Notes: generated from the letters alone by a model not told the origin. A DNA stretch of 64,000 bases from Pontibacter sp. Tf4 (GCF_014212495.1 NZ_JACKZC010000002.1:1-64000); one strand, 5' to 3'; shown: positions 16,831 to 26,957, counted from the first letter of the stretch. Program-made: numbers and translations.

Positions 16831-19800
16831 ATGACAAGAGGTTTACGAATACTCATCGCAAGTATAGCCGTTGGCGCTACTAATATTCCGGCTGCAGCAC
16901 AGACTCCCGCAACTACTGAAGGGAAAAGAGCTGAGATTATTACAGAGGTTTTAACCCAGAAAGGGTATATGACCAATGCAGCAGTGGATGCAGCAGCACA
17001 CCCTGTTAAAAAAACTACCATCAGCTTTATTGACGGATTAGGCCGACCAGTGCAACAGGTTGCCCGCCAGCAAAGTTCAGATGGAAACGGGAATGACGTT
17101 GTTCAATTCTTTCAGTATGACCAGCATGGAAGACAGACAAAAGCATATCTGCCCTATGTAGCTCCAAGTTCCGGTGGGGGCTATAGGCCGGACGCTATGA
17201 CTGAGCAACTGAACTGGTATTTGGCTACAGCCGGTGAAGATAAACCATACGCCGAGACTGTGTATGATGCCTCGCCCTTGCAGCGGGTGAAAGGGCAGGG
17301 GGCACCGGGCAGCGACTGGCAGCCAGGTACGGGCCACATAGCTACCACCACAACCCGGCCAAACACTGCAGCAGATGCCGTGAGCATCTTCGATGAGACG
17401 GGCCGTACAGCCCTTTACTATCTGGCAAATGAACTAGCGGTAACTGAAAGTACGGACGAAAACGGCAATAAAGTGCTGCTTTATACTAACAAATCGGGCC
17501 AGCAGCTGCTAAAACGGGTGCAGCTCGATGACGTGCTGACCCTGGAAGGTTTCCCGGATGCGACGTACGCCTGGCTCGAAACCTACTATGTGTATGATAC
17601 CTATGGGAGCCTGCAGTACCAGGTACCACCGAAAGCCGTTGAGCTGTTAAAGAAGGGAAAAACCTGGAGTGAAGTGCAGGAGCTGCTTTTTAGCTATACG
17701 TATGATAGCAAAGGCAGACTAGTAGAGAAAAAAGTGCCTAACAGCGGAAAGACAATCTACAAATACGACAACCGGAACCGTTTGGCCCTGGTACAGGATG
17801 CCAACCTGCGCTCCAAAAACAGCAACAGCTGGTACTTCACCAAATATGACCGGTCGCAACGACCTGTGATGGAAGGGATCTATACGTTTGTTCCTGGAAC
17901 TTACGCTTCGGTGGATGCAGCGCTGGCAGCTCAGACCGTATTTACAGAAGATAGAAATACGAATGGTGCCACCCACTTCTACACCAACAATGCTTTCCCT
18001 GCTTCTAGTATCGAAGTGCTGTCGGTAACTTATTACGACACGTACCAAGATTTTAGCACCGCTTCGTATGCTGCGGGCTTATTAAGCAACCAGGAAGCTG
18101 CTGCGACCACTAATACCTACGGGCTTGCTACGGGTAAAAAAACTAGAGTGGTTACCAGTACTGGCCTGAGCAGTACCTGGCTGCAACAGGTTTACTATTA
18201 TGACTCTGAAGCACGCCTGATTCAAACCAAAGCAAACAACCACCTTCACCATGCATTAGAAGATGTTTCGACATCTGTTTATGATTTTATGGGCAAGATT
18301 GTCAGCACGCAAAGTACAGTTAAGTCCTCAGCTGCGACCTCGCTCACGGTGGAAAACATAGTAGCCTACGATCTAAACTCAGGCTTAGCCAAGCAGGTGA
18401 AGCAGCGCAACAAGCTTAATGGGGGAGTATGGGACAAAGCTGATTACCAGTTGGTGGCTGAATACAAATACGATGGCCTGGGCAAGCTACTGGAAAAGAA
18501 ACTGCATGAAAAAGCCAGCGGGAGTAACACCTTCCTGCAAACGGTGGATTATAGCTATAACATTCGGGGCTGGCTAACCGGCATCAATAAACCCAGCTCT
18601 TCTGATGACTTGTTTACATTAGATCTATATTACAACAAAACGGATGCTGGTTTAGGGAATACTGCCCAGTATAACGGTAATATATCGGCTGTAAAGTGGA
18701 GAGTAAACTCGGATGCAGCGGCAAAAGAGCGCAGCTACAAGTTTACTTATGATAAAATGGACCGCCTGAAGGAAGCCGCCTATGCCGCTTCGGGGACAAC
18801 AGGCTGGACAGAAGAGGTAGGCGGCTATGATGAGAAGGGTATCCGCTATGACCACAACGGGAACATCACTGCTCTGCAGCGTAACACGATCACATCAGGC
18901 ACCACTACCGCCACCCTGTTGGATAACCTGTCTTACAGCCTGACCGGTAACCTGCTTACCAAGGTAGAAGATTTATCCGGTAATGCGGAAGGCTTTCATA
19001 ATCGCAGTAGCGCATCAGATGAGATGGCGTATAATGACGCCGGTAGCCTTACAAAGGACCTGAACAAAAACATCACCAGCATTACCTACAATGAGATCAA
19101 TAAGGTTAGCCAGATCACCATCACCGAAGGTTCGGCCACCAAAATGATTTCGTACGATTATGATGCTACAGGTACGCGCCTGGCTACAACGGCAACGGGC
19201 ACAGCAAAACAGGATTACCTTGGTGGACTTGTAGTGGAGAATGCGGTTTTCAAACATTTCCCGATGGCTGAAGGGCTGGTACGTATTGCTGACAACAGCT
19301 TTATCTATGAATATCACCTGAAAGACCACTTGGGCAACATGCGGGTAGCTTTTACCGAAGCGACCACTACTACCACCGGGGCTACCATGGAGCCTGACTT
19401 TGCCTATCAGGAAGAAAGCAACTTTGCTAACATATCAGAGACACGTCACCTGGACCGCGGCCGTGCCAGGACCGGGAGTTATGCAGCGCTACTGAGTACT
19501 TCCCGTAACCGGCCCGTTGGGCCCAGCAGAAGGGTTACCATGCAGAAAGGGGATTCGCTGAAGGTGGAAGCCTACGGCCTGTATGAGACGGTAAAAGAGC
19601 AGGACATGACCTTTAGCCTTTTGTCCTGGCTGGCAGCGAGTGCTATGATCACTACTGGGCAGGTAGCGGAAGGCAAGGGCAAGCAAAACAAGTATTTGCC
19701 ATACCTGGGCATGGCCCTGGCAATGGCGCCAAAAATAATTCAGAAGGAAAAAGGGGTTCCGAAAGCTTATTTGCGCTATATTGTCTACGATAGCGATTCG

Positions 19801-21066
19801 AACTATGTGACGAGCGGCTACCAAGCCCTTGGTCGTAACGGCAAGGGTAACTGGGAGAAGCTCGAGTTGAAGTACAAAGCCGAAGAAGATGGCTTTGCCG
19901 AAGTATACCTGGCCAATGAGTCGGGTAATGATGCATGGTTTGACGACATGAGCGTGAGTGTGACCAGCGCGATGATTGTGCAGGAAAACCATTACTACCC
20001 GTTCGGGATGGTGATGCAGGGTGCTGTGAATGGCATTGCCATGCCAGCGGATGCCACCAGGCGCCTGTTCAACGGGGGAGCAGAGTGGCAGAACCAGTTT
20101 GATGTTGACCCCAATTACCACTCTACTTACTTCCGGGAGTATGACCCGGTGCTTGGCCGCTTTAATGGGATAGATCCAATGGCAGATGCGTTTTCTTCGT
20201 GGTCTCCTTACCAGTATGCTTTTAACAACCCGGTGTTGTTTAATGATCCAAATGGAGCCAAGCCGGTCCCAATTGATGGGTATGATTCTGTACCTATTGA
20301 TGGTGGTATGGTACTGACAAGTAGAGGCTTTGTACCTTTATATGCTTTAGGTGGATCCGGAGTTGGAAGTATTGCCGGAAGTCCCGGCGGTCTCTATTGG
20401 GCTAACGGGTTTTACACAGAGGAGCAAAATAAAAAAAGAATGTCAGCTAGTAGCTACTTTTTGTACTATGGTAGAGATAAGGGTACTATGTATTTCTATT
20501 ATGAGAAAGAAACAGAGCCTACTAAAGAACTTTTTAATGGTAATGTGATAGAGGGTACTACAATAAAGTCAGTTAGGAAGAAAGGATATAGAAATAGTGC
20601 TGTCGAGTGGAGAAACCCAAGTGAAACAGATATAATTTTAGCTGGTATTGGAACGTTAGGGTATATTGGTGAGAAGCTTTCACAAAATATTTTGAATAGT
20701 CGTTCTGGATTTACATCAGGCAAAATGTTTCCGAATAGTCCTTCTAACTTCTCTAAAGCTAGAGCAAAATATGTTAAGGGAGGGTTAAAAGTTGGAGGAT
20801 GGGGTTTAACTTTGTACGGATTAGTGAGTACTCAAGATGACTATGAAAAAAGAAAAATTAGTCGATATAGAAGAGATCATAATCTTTTACTTAATGCATA
20901 TGGGTTTTTTTTCCCTTCTTATGCAGTACCTCTTGCTATTGGAGATTATTTCGGTCAAATTTATTCTAAAGAGATTAATGACAGTATTTTAAAACCGGGT
21001 GGGGTCTTGCATGAAGCAACTATATTGACGCTAGAAACTTTAGGAATTCCATCAGAAGCAAAATAA
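16831..21066 (+). CDS. RHS repeat protein with variable C-terminal tip, candidate polymorphic toxin
   Basis: 1411 aa with a signal peptide (LRILIASIAVGATNIPAAAQ). A DUF6443-type N-terminal region (ISFIDGLGRPVQQVARQ) is followed by many YD repeats (YKYDNRNRLALV, YKYDGLGKLLEK, FTYDKMDRLKEA) that build a beta-shell, then the RHS core signature (YFREYDPVLGRFNGIDP, SPYQYAFNNPVLFNDPNG) ending near residue 1142. The last ~270 residues are a different, AT-rich tip with hydrophobic stretches (GGWGLTLYGLVS, LLLNAYGFFFPSYAVPL) that I cannot assign. A small membrane protein gene starts 5 bp downstream and may be its immunity gene. No T9SS sorting domain is present, so how it leaves the periplasm is open. 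Confidence 0.85.
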   Translation: MTRGLRILIASIAVGATNIPAAAQTPATTEGKRAEIITEVLTQKGYMTNAAVDAAAHPVKKTTISFIDGLGRPVQQVARQQSSDGNGNDVVQFFQYDQHGRQTKAYLPYVAPSSGGGYRPDAMTEQLNWYLATAGEDKPYAETVYDASPLQRVKGQGAPGSDWQPGTGHIATTTTRPNTAADAVSIFDETGRTALYYLANELAVTESTDENGNKVLLYTNKSGQQLLKRVQLDDVLTLEGFPDATYAWLETYYVYDTYGSLQYQVPPKAVELLKKGKTWSEVQELLFSYTYDSKGRLVEKKVPNSGKTIYKYDNRNRLALVQDANLRSKNSNSWYFTKYDRSQRPVMEGIYTFVPGTYASVDAALAAQTVFTEDRNTNGATHFYTNNAFPASSIEVLSVTYYDTYQDFSTASYAAGLLSNQEAAATTNTYGLATGKKTRVVTSTGLSSTWLQQVYYYDSEARLIQTKANNHLHHALEDVSTSVYDFMGKIVSTQSTVKSSAATSLTVENIVAYDLNSGLAKQVKQRNKLNGGVWDKADYQLVAEYKYDGLGKLLEKKLHEKASGSNTFLQTVDYSYNIRGWLTGINKPSSSDDLFTLDLYYNKTDAGLGNTAQYNGNISAVKWRVNSDAAAKERSYKFTYDKMDRLKEAAYAASGTTGWTEEVGGYDEKGIRYDHNGNITALQRNTITSGTTTATLLDNLSYSLTGNLLTKVEDLSGNAEGFHNRSSASDEMAYNDAGSLTKDLNKNITSITYNEINKVSQITITEGSATKMISYDYDATGTRLATTATGTAKQDYLGGLVVENAVFKHFPMAEGLVRIADNSFIYEYHLKDHLGNMRVAFTEATTTTTGATMEPDFAYQEESNFANISETRHLDRGRARTGSYAALLSTSRNRPVGPSRRVTMQKGDSLKVEAYGLYETVKEQDMTFSLLSWLAASAMITTGQVAEGKGKQNKYLPYLGMALAMAPKIIQKEKGVPKAYLRYIVYDSDSNYVTSGYQALGRNGKGNWEKLELKYKAEEDGFAEVYLANESGNDAWFDDMSVSVTSAMIVQENHYYPFGMVMQGAVNGIAMPADATRRLFNGGAEWQNQFDVDPNYHSTYFREYDPVLGRFNGIDPMADAFSSWSPYQYAFNNPVLFNDPNGAKPVPIDGYDSVPIDGGMVLTSRGFVPLYALGGSGVGSIAGSPGGLYWANGFYTEEQNKKRMSASSYFLYYGRDKGTMYFYYEKETEPTKELFNGNVIEGTTIKSVRKKGYRNSAVEWRNPSETDIILAGIGTLGYIGEKLSQNILNSRSGFTSGKMFPNSPSNFSKARAKYVKGGLKVGGWGLTLYGLVSTQDDYEKRKISRYRRDHNLLLNAYGFFFPSYAVPLAIGDYFGQIYSKEINDSILKPGGVLHEATILTLETLGIPSEAK

Positions 21067-21071
21067 TACCT

Positions 21072-21485
21072 ATGACTTTAGTAAACTACATCTTTTGGGG
21101 ATGGTACCAAATTTTGGATAAGACTATTTATTCAATGAACACTGAAAATCAGGTCATAGGCCCGAAAGAACACTCGTTTTTCATTACTTTTTTATTACAC
21201 GGGACTAATATTTGGAGTTGCTTTAGGTATTTTTTTATAGAATATTTAGGAAAAACGGTTGGTTTATATGGAGGTTTGTCTATCTTTTTTATGGTTTTTA
21301 TAATTGGATATTTCTTTTTCTTTACTAAAAAAAGAGCTAATAAAGTAATTTCTGAAAGTGTGAATAATTTTAGAGGTTTCATGGTAATTGTATTAACCCT
21401 ATTATACACAGTTTGTACTGTATATTTTATGCTCGACATAGGAGATCATATAAGAAATAAGCTAAATCCACATTTACCTTTATAA
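21072..21485 (+). CDS. Small membrane protein, candidate immunity protein of the RHS tip
   Basis: 137 aa with about three membrane helices: HSFFITFLLHGTNIWS, the region around GLSIFFMVFIIGYFFFF followed by KKR, and FMVIVLTLLYTVCTVYFM. It begins 5 bp after the RHS gene and shares the low GC of the RHS tip, which differs from the RHS body. Position, size and composition fit the usual toxin-immunity layout; a membrane immunity protein would suit a toxin acting at the membrane or periplasm. I do not recognise a named family, and the function is inferred from context only. Confidence 0.5.
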   Translation: MTLVNYIFWGWYQILDKTIYSMNTENQVIGPKEHSFFITFLLHGTNIWSCFRYFFIEYLGKTVGLYGGLSIFFMVFIIGYFFFFTKKRANKVISESVNNFRGFMVIVLTLLYTVCTVYFMLDIGDHIRNKLNPHLPL

Positions 21486-21548
21486 TTCCGAGAAAATTCC
21501 ATGCTGGCACGGACTCGTAATTAATGTTCCTAATTATTAAAGTTTTAA

Positions 21549-21675
21549 AAATTTTCCTTATCAAATAACCCTAAAGAAGAAAGTGAGGAGAGAGCGTATT
21601 TATACTATATTGTCTATAATGCTGACTCAAACTATGTATCCAATGGCTATAAGGCAGTAGGCAAAGTCAGTTAAG
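21549..21675 (+). pseudogene. Remnant of an RHS gene body
   Basis: The frame from 21549 reads FSLSNNPKEE, then RAYLYYIVYNADSNYVSNG and YKAVGK before a TAA at 21673-21675. It matches the intact RHS protein at KAYLRYIVYDSDSNYVTSG followed by YQALGR (nt ~19760-19840), at the edge of the repeat region. It lies just beyond the candidate immunity gene, as expected if a second or older RHS copy was mostly deleted. Confidence 0.75.
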
Positions 21676-21809
21676 ATAATTTTTAAGCATCATTAAATTC
21701 TCGGATTAATGATACCAGACGCTACAAGTACACAGATTACTTTCTCTACTTCAAATTTTAATTGTGTCATGGACTATATCTGATACCAATACTACTTCGA
21801 CTATTAGCC

Positions 21810-24800
21810 TTGAAAACACACTTTACCCTTACACATGTTGGAGTACTCCTACTCCTGTTTCTCTCCCTTGCATCACGCGTTTCTGCCCAGCCAGCTTCCA
21901 ACGAGGGGACTGATTTCTGGATCGCCTATACGGCACATCAGTTCGGGACAGAGTCGAAGATGCTGCTCTACATTTCTTCTCCCCATTCTACAACGGGTAC
22001 GGTCACTATACCGGGGCAGAATTACAGTTCCGACTTCACTGTGGCTCCTAATGAGGTTACCATTGTCACCATCCCGCCCGATGCCTACCTGGGTACTTCA
22101 GAAGTGGTGGAGAACCGGGGCATACAGGTTGTAACAAAGGACCCGGTGGTGGTGCATGCGCACATCTTCGGAAAAGGAATTGCCTATGATATGCCGGAGC
22201 AAATCGGCGGCTCTACCCTGGTGCTGCCCACCAGCACGCTGGGCCGCGAGTATGTGGTGATTACCCGCGGCTTTGAAGGACTATTAGGCGGCATGGCCGG
22301 CTACCGGCCTAAAACCGGCTTTACCGTAGTGGCCGCAGAAGACAACACTACCATTCAGATCACGCCAAGCCAGCTTACGATCGGGAACCAGCCGAAGGGA
22401 GTGCCCTTTGAAGTGACCCTGATGCGGGGACAAGCCTACCAGGTGCAGTCGCGCCAGGATTTGACCGGCTCCAGGGTAGAATCCATCAGCGCAAATGGAG
22501 AAGATTGCAAGCGTATCGCTGTGTTTTCAGGGAGCGACATTTCCAGGATAGGCTGCCCGTATGCTTCTACAGGCGATAACCTGTATGCGCAGCTCTACCC
22601 GGTCAGTGCCTGGGGGAAGACCTACATGACGGCCCCGATCAAATCGCGGTTGGGAGACCTGTTCCGGATCATGCCTGCCGAAGACAACACGAAGGTTTCC
22701 ATCAACGGCGGTGCTCCCATCACCCTGAATGCCGGTGAGTACCACGAATACTTTTCCGGGCACCCCTATTACATCACGGCCGATAAGCCCATCACGGTAG
22801 CGCTTTACATCCGCACCAACGACTGTGACTGGAGCGGTTATGACGGGGATCCGGAGATGATCATTTTCCCGGCCCTGGAGCAGACCATTTCAGAAGTGAC
22901 CGTTTATTCCACGCCCAATAACACCATCACCAAGCATTACCTGGATGTGGTGATACCTAAAGAAGGGGTGGAAAGCTTCCGCCTGGATGGGAAACCGATC
23001 ACTTTCATACCAGCCGAAAACAATCCGGACTATGCCTATGCCGTGCTGGATGTAACAGAAGGAAGCCATCATCTGAAAGCAGACGTCGGTTTTTTAGCCA
23101 TGGCCTACGGGTTCGGACAGTATGAGTCGTATGGGTACATTGCCGGGAGCAGTATGAAGAACATGGCCCAGCACATGACCCTGGACAAGTACGCGTATTG
23201 TGACGGGGAACCAGTTACTTTCAGCGGTTTTACCGGATATGAGCCCCTGAGCTGGCATTGGGACTTTGGGGATGGGACCACGTCCACATTGCCCAAACCA
23301 ACTTATACTTATGACAAACCCGGCACCTATACTGTTACCCTGACCACGCTGCGGGATAACCAGGAAGACTGTAATTCACTGGATGTATCGGTGGCTACGG
23401 TTACGGTCTATGCTTACCCTGAGGCTGCATTTGCCGCTACCCAGGAGTGTATGAGCCAGGCCATCCTTTTTGAAGATAAGACAACAGCTGCAAATGAAAA
23501 CTCCCTGCCAACCGAATGGCTATGGGACTTTGGCGATGGCACTACCAGTACAGAACAGCATCCACGCAAAACCTATACTGAGGCAAAAGAATATCAGGTT
23601 ACCTTGCAAGTGAAGAACAGAGGCGGGTGCCTGAATGAAGTCAAACGTAAAGTGGTGGTGGCTCCGGCCCCTGTCCTGGATTTTATAGTTGCCGGCAACT
23701 GCGAAAACAACCGCATTTCCTTTACCGATAAATCTACCGCTACCACCGATGCGATCACCGGCTGGCACTGGGACTTTGGCGACAACACAACCAGCACGCT
23801 GCAACACCCGGAGCACACGTTTTCGACACCCAACACCTACCAGGTTACGCTCACGCTGACCTTTGCTACTGGCTGCCAGACAGCCATCACAAAGCCAGTG
23901 GTGATCAACCCAAAACCAGTTGTAGCCATGGAATTGCCGGATGTGTGCATCCTGGATGAAGCGCAGTTTGTCAACAAGTCCACCATTGCCTCTGGTACCA
24001 TGACCTACCTGTGGGAGTTTGGCGACGGGAAAACATCTACGGAAGTAAACCCGCGTCATCGCTACACCGCCGAAAAAGAATACACCGTGCGCCTGACTGC
24101 CACTTCCGACAAAGGCTGCTCAGAAACAATTGAAGTAAAGTATGTGGTAAGTGGGGCCTACCCGAAAGCTGATTTCTCGGCGGCGCAGTTCTGCCAGCAG
24201 CAAGGGGTGCAGTTTACTGATGCCTCTACTGTGCCTTTTGGCCGCATCGTGCGCTGGGAATGGGATTTTGGCGATGGTACCACCAGCTCGGAGCAACACC
24301 CAAAGCATACCTATGAAAGAGCGGCCACGTACCAGGTCACGCTGAAAGCTTATTCGGGTATTATCTGTGAAAGCATCGTGACCAAAACCATTACTGTTAA
24401 CCCGGAGCCCGTAGCGGAGTTCCAGGCCGGTAATGTATGTGACGGGGAAGCCATTGTATTCAAGAATACCTCAACGGTAGCAAGCGGCCGCATCGTGGGC
24501 CATCACTGGAATTTTGGGGATGGCGAGGGCACTTCCACTTCAGCTAACCCGCAGTATACTTACGCTGCGTCAGGCACCTACCCGGTCACGCTTACCGTCA
24601 CCACTGACAAGGGCTGCCAGCACAGCAGTACGGAGCTCGTAACGGTGTATGCCAAACCAACGGCTGCTTTCTCGCCGGTACAGGCCTGTATTTCGGATGA
24701 AGTGAACTTCCGGGATGAAAGTACGATTCCCGTCGGCCAGATAGAATCCTGGTTCTGGAGCTTTGGGGATGGCAAGACAAGCACTGACCAGCACCCGCGC

Positions 24801-25646
24801 TACCGCTACAGCCAGGCTAAAAGCTATAAAGTAAAGCTACAGGTTACTACTACCGACGGGTGCAAAGATGTGATAGAGAAAACTATAGTTATACAACCCC
24901 TGCCAGTGGCCCAGGCCGGCCCAGACCAGCTGCCCGTCTGTGGTACTACCAGCACTACACTTGCTGCCAACACGCCGGCAACCGGCACCGGCACCTGGTC
25001 GATCCTGAACGGAACGGGCGGGCAGTTCTCGGATATGCATAACCCGCGCGCTACGTTCAGTGGCCGGATGGGGGAGACCTACAAGCTGCTCTGGACGGTG
25101 CGCAACAGCCCCTGCACCGAAGCCTGGGATGAAGTCGAGCTGCGCTTTGGCCCGGTGCCTGTAGTGGATGCCGGACCGGACCTGCAGATCATCGAAGGCG
25201 AATCTATTACCCTGCAGGGAAGTGGCGAAGGAACCTTGCTGTGGTCATCGGCTGCTACGCTGGACAATGCCAGCCTGGCCCGCCCGCTGGCTTTCCCGAC
25301 CGAAACTATCACCTATATGCTGACGGCCACCTCGGCAGAAGGCTGCCAGAGCACCGACCAGGTAACCGTGCAGGTACTCAAAAAGCTGAAGATCCCGAAC
25401 GGCATCTCTCCTAATGGCGATGGCATCAACGATGTCTGGCTGATCGAAGGCATAGAGGATTATCCGGCTGTCCGCATAGAAATCTTTAACCGCTGGGGTG
25501 CTAAAGTGCACGAATGGCAGGGGCCCGGCACGCCCTGGGACGGAACCCGCAACGGCTCCCCGCTGCCCGATGGCGCCTATTACTACGTGATCGATACTAA
25601 AAAAGGAAGAAAAGCCTTTACCGGCGCTATTACCATCCTGCGATGA
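21810..25646 (+). CDS. PKD-repeat surface protein with gliding-type T9SS sorting domain
   Basis: Large secreted protein of ~1278 aa. After a signal peptide (LLLLFLSLASRVSAQ) comes an IgGFc-binding-like domain (SNEGTDFWIAYTAHQFG, residues ~30-440). Seven PKD domains follow (residues ~465-1050), each with a WxWDFGDGxTS motif. A CHU_C/type B sorting domain closes it (ISPNGDGINDVWLIEG, IFNRWGAKVHEW, PDGAYYYVI). The protein is exported by Sec and then T9SS for display or release, probably for adhesion. No ATG fits the N-terminus: a TTG at 21810 gives a clean signal peptide, and a TTG at 21762 is the upstream limit. It overlaps its SprF partner gene by 4 bp (ATGA). The stretch from ~24.9 kb on carries the CTATAGTT octamer, unlike the neighbouring RHS genes. 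Confidence 0.88.
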   Translation: MKTHFTLTHVGVLLLLFLSLASRVSAQPASNEGTDFWIAYTAHQFGTESKMLLYISSPHSTTGTVTIPGQNYSSDFTVAPNEVTIVTIPPDAYLGTSEVVENRGIQVVTKDPVVVHAHIFGKGIAYDMPEQIGGSTLVLPTSTLGREYVVITRGFEGLLGGMAGYRPKTGFTVVAAEDNTTIQITPSQLTIGNQPKGVPFEVTLMRGQAYQVQSRQDLTGSRVESISANGEDCKRIAVFSGSDISRIGCPYASTGDNLYAQLYPVSAWGKTYMTAPIKSRLGDLFRIMPAEDNTKVSINGGAPITLNAGEYHEYFSGHPYYITADKPITVALYIRTNDCDWSGYDGDPEMIIFPALEQTISEVTVYSTPNNTITKHYLDVVIPKEGVESFRLDGKPITFIPAENNPDYAYAVLDVTEGSHHLKADVGFLAMAYGFGQYESYGYIAGSSMKNMAQHMTLDKYAYCDGEPVTFSGFTGYEPLSWHWDFGDGTTSTLPKPTYTYDKPGTYTVTLTTLRDNQEDCNSLDVSVATVTVYAYPEAAFAATQECMSQAILFEDKTTAANENSLPTEWLWDFGDGTTSTEQHPRKTYTEAKEYQVTLQVKNRGGCLNEVKRKVVVAPAPVLDFIVAGNCENNRISFTDKSTATTDAITGWHWDFGDNTTSTLQHPEHTFSTPNTYQVTLTLTFATGCQTAITKPVVINPKPVVAMELPDVCILDEAQFVNKSTIASGTMTYLWEFGDGKTSTEVNPRHRYTAEKEYTVRLTATSDKGCSETIEVKYVVSGAYPKADFSAAQFCQQQGVQFTDASTVPFGRIVRWEWDFGDGTTSSEQHPKHTYERAATYQVTLKAYSGIICESIVTKTITVNPEPVAEFQAGNVCDGEAIVFKNTSTVASGRIVGHHWNFGDGEGTSTSANPQYTYAASGTYPVTLTVTTDKGCQHSSTELVTVYAKPTAAFSPVQACISDEVNFRDESTIPVGQIESWFWSFGDGKTSTDQHPRYRYSQAKSYKVKLQVTTTDGCKDVIEKTIVIQPLPVAQAGPDQLPVCGTTSTTLAANTPATGTGTWSILNGTGGQFSDMHNPRATFSGRMGETYKLLWTVRNSPCTEAWDEVELRFGPVPVVDAGPDLQIIEGESITLQGSGEGTLLWSSAATLDNASLARPLAFPTETITYMLTATSAEGCQSTDQVTVQVLKKLKIPNGISPNGDGINDVWLIEGIEDYPAVRIEIFNRWGAKVHEWQGPGTPWDGTRNGSPLPDGAYYYVIDTKKGRKAFTGAITILR

Positions 25647-26686
25647 AAACAAGCAAACTACTTTCGCTGCTCCTTTTTCTGTTTTGCTATAGTTGGACCA
25701 CTGTAAGTGCGCAGCAACTCAGCCATTTTAGCCAGTACATGCTGAATGGTTACCTTATCAATCCCGCTCTTGCCGGATCAGAGAACTATGGCGAACTGAA
25801 GACCGGTTACCGCAGCCAGTGGAGCGGGGTGGAGGGTGCCCCGGAATCCTTTTACCTGACTGCCCACACGCCTCTGGGCAAGATGAACCGCAGCAATACG
25901 CCTACGTCTTTCCCATACCGCGAGCGCACCGGCAGCAAATCGCTGCGCCAGAACTATAGAACAAAAGATGTACTCCATGCCTTGCCGCACCATGGGGCGG
26001 GGCTGGCTATAGTTCGGGACAAGGCCGGCGTACTGCAGCGTACCGATGTGGGCCTGAGTTATGCCTACCACCTGCCGGTATCCCGCTCGCTGAAACTATC
26101 GGCTGGCATGACGGCAGGCTTTGCGCTTTACCAGGTGGATGAAGCGGCCCTGGAACTGACCAACCCGAATGACCCGGCTTTTTTAGGCAGCTACTATAAC
26201 CAGGCAAAACCAACTATAGCCGCCGGCATGCTGCTTTACTCGGAGCGGTTTTATGCAGGCTTCGCCAGCGCCCAGCTGTTACAGGACGAGCTCTCGCGCC
26301 ACTTCTGGGACAAGGGAACTACGGAGAACGACGCCCGCTCGCGGGCACACCATTCCCTGATGGGAGGCTACAAGGTCTATCTGTCGCCAAAAGTATCGCT
26401 ACTTCCTTCGGTGCTGGTAAAGTATGCCAGTCCGGCACCACTTACCGCCGATGTGAACGTAAAGCTGCTGCTTGATGATAAACTATGGCTGGGTGGCTCG
26501 TACCGCGAACAGGAATCGTTTGTGGCCCTGGCAGGCATCAATATTAAAAACCTGGTGCAGGTAGGCTATGCGTACGATGTGGCCGCAACCGGCATGAGCC
26601 GCTATGGACGGGGCAGCCACGAAGTAGTGATCGGCCTGTTCCTGCACAACCGCGACAGGGTCTTCAGCCCGTCGGATTTCTGGTAA
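25643..26686 (+). CDS. PorP/SprF family type IX secretion system membrane protein
   Basis: 347 aa with a signal peptide (LLSLLLFLFCYSWTTVSAQQ) and the family opening SHFSQYMLNGYLINPALAGS, followed by barrel strands to a terminal aromatic residue (SPSDFW). SprF-like proteins are outer-membrane partners needed for secretion of particular type B CTD substrates. Its ATG overlaps the stop of the PKD/CHU_C gene, so the two are translationally coupled and probably form a dedicated pair. Four CTATAGTT octamers lie in it. The C-terminus is closely related to the partial gene at the left edge of the window. Confidence 0.92.
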   Translation: MKTSKLLSLLLFLFCYSWTTVSAQQLSHFSQYMLNGYLINPALAGSENYGELKTGYRSQWSGVEGAPESFYLTAHTPLGKMNRSNTPTSFPYRERTGSKSLRQNYRTKDVLHALPHHGAGLAIVRDKAGVLQRTDVGLSYAYHLPVSRSLKLSAGMTAGFALYQVDEAALELTNPNDPAFLGSYYNQAKPTIAAGMLLYSERFYAGFASAQLLQDELSRHFWDKGTTENDARSRAHHSLMGGYKVYLSPKVSLLPSVLVKYASPAPLTADVNVKLLLDDKLWLGGSYREQESFVALAGINIKNLVQVGYAYDVAATGMSRYGRGSHEVVIGLFLHNRDRVFSPSDFW

Positions 26687-26957
26687 AAAGTAAGCCTAGG
26701 ATTTGTTTAGTATGTTTCAAAGCCTTATTATTTAGCAGAATAGGATCTGTGGGAGGAGCGGGGTTCGTGCGTGTCCTCGGCTGGACTTCACTCCGGCAAA
26801 AGCAAGGCTATACAAACTCGCTCTCGCTCGGCCTTGCTTTTGCCTTCGCTTGCCGGCCTGAGGTACTCCTCACGCCTGTTACCGTTTCGTTTTTGAAGTT
26901 CATTGATTCCCTGCGGCGGCTGAACCGTAGCGGCTTCGCGCTAGAATCTTACCCCAA

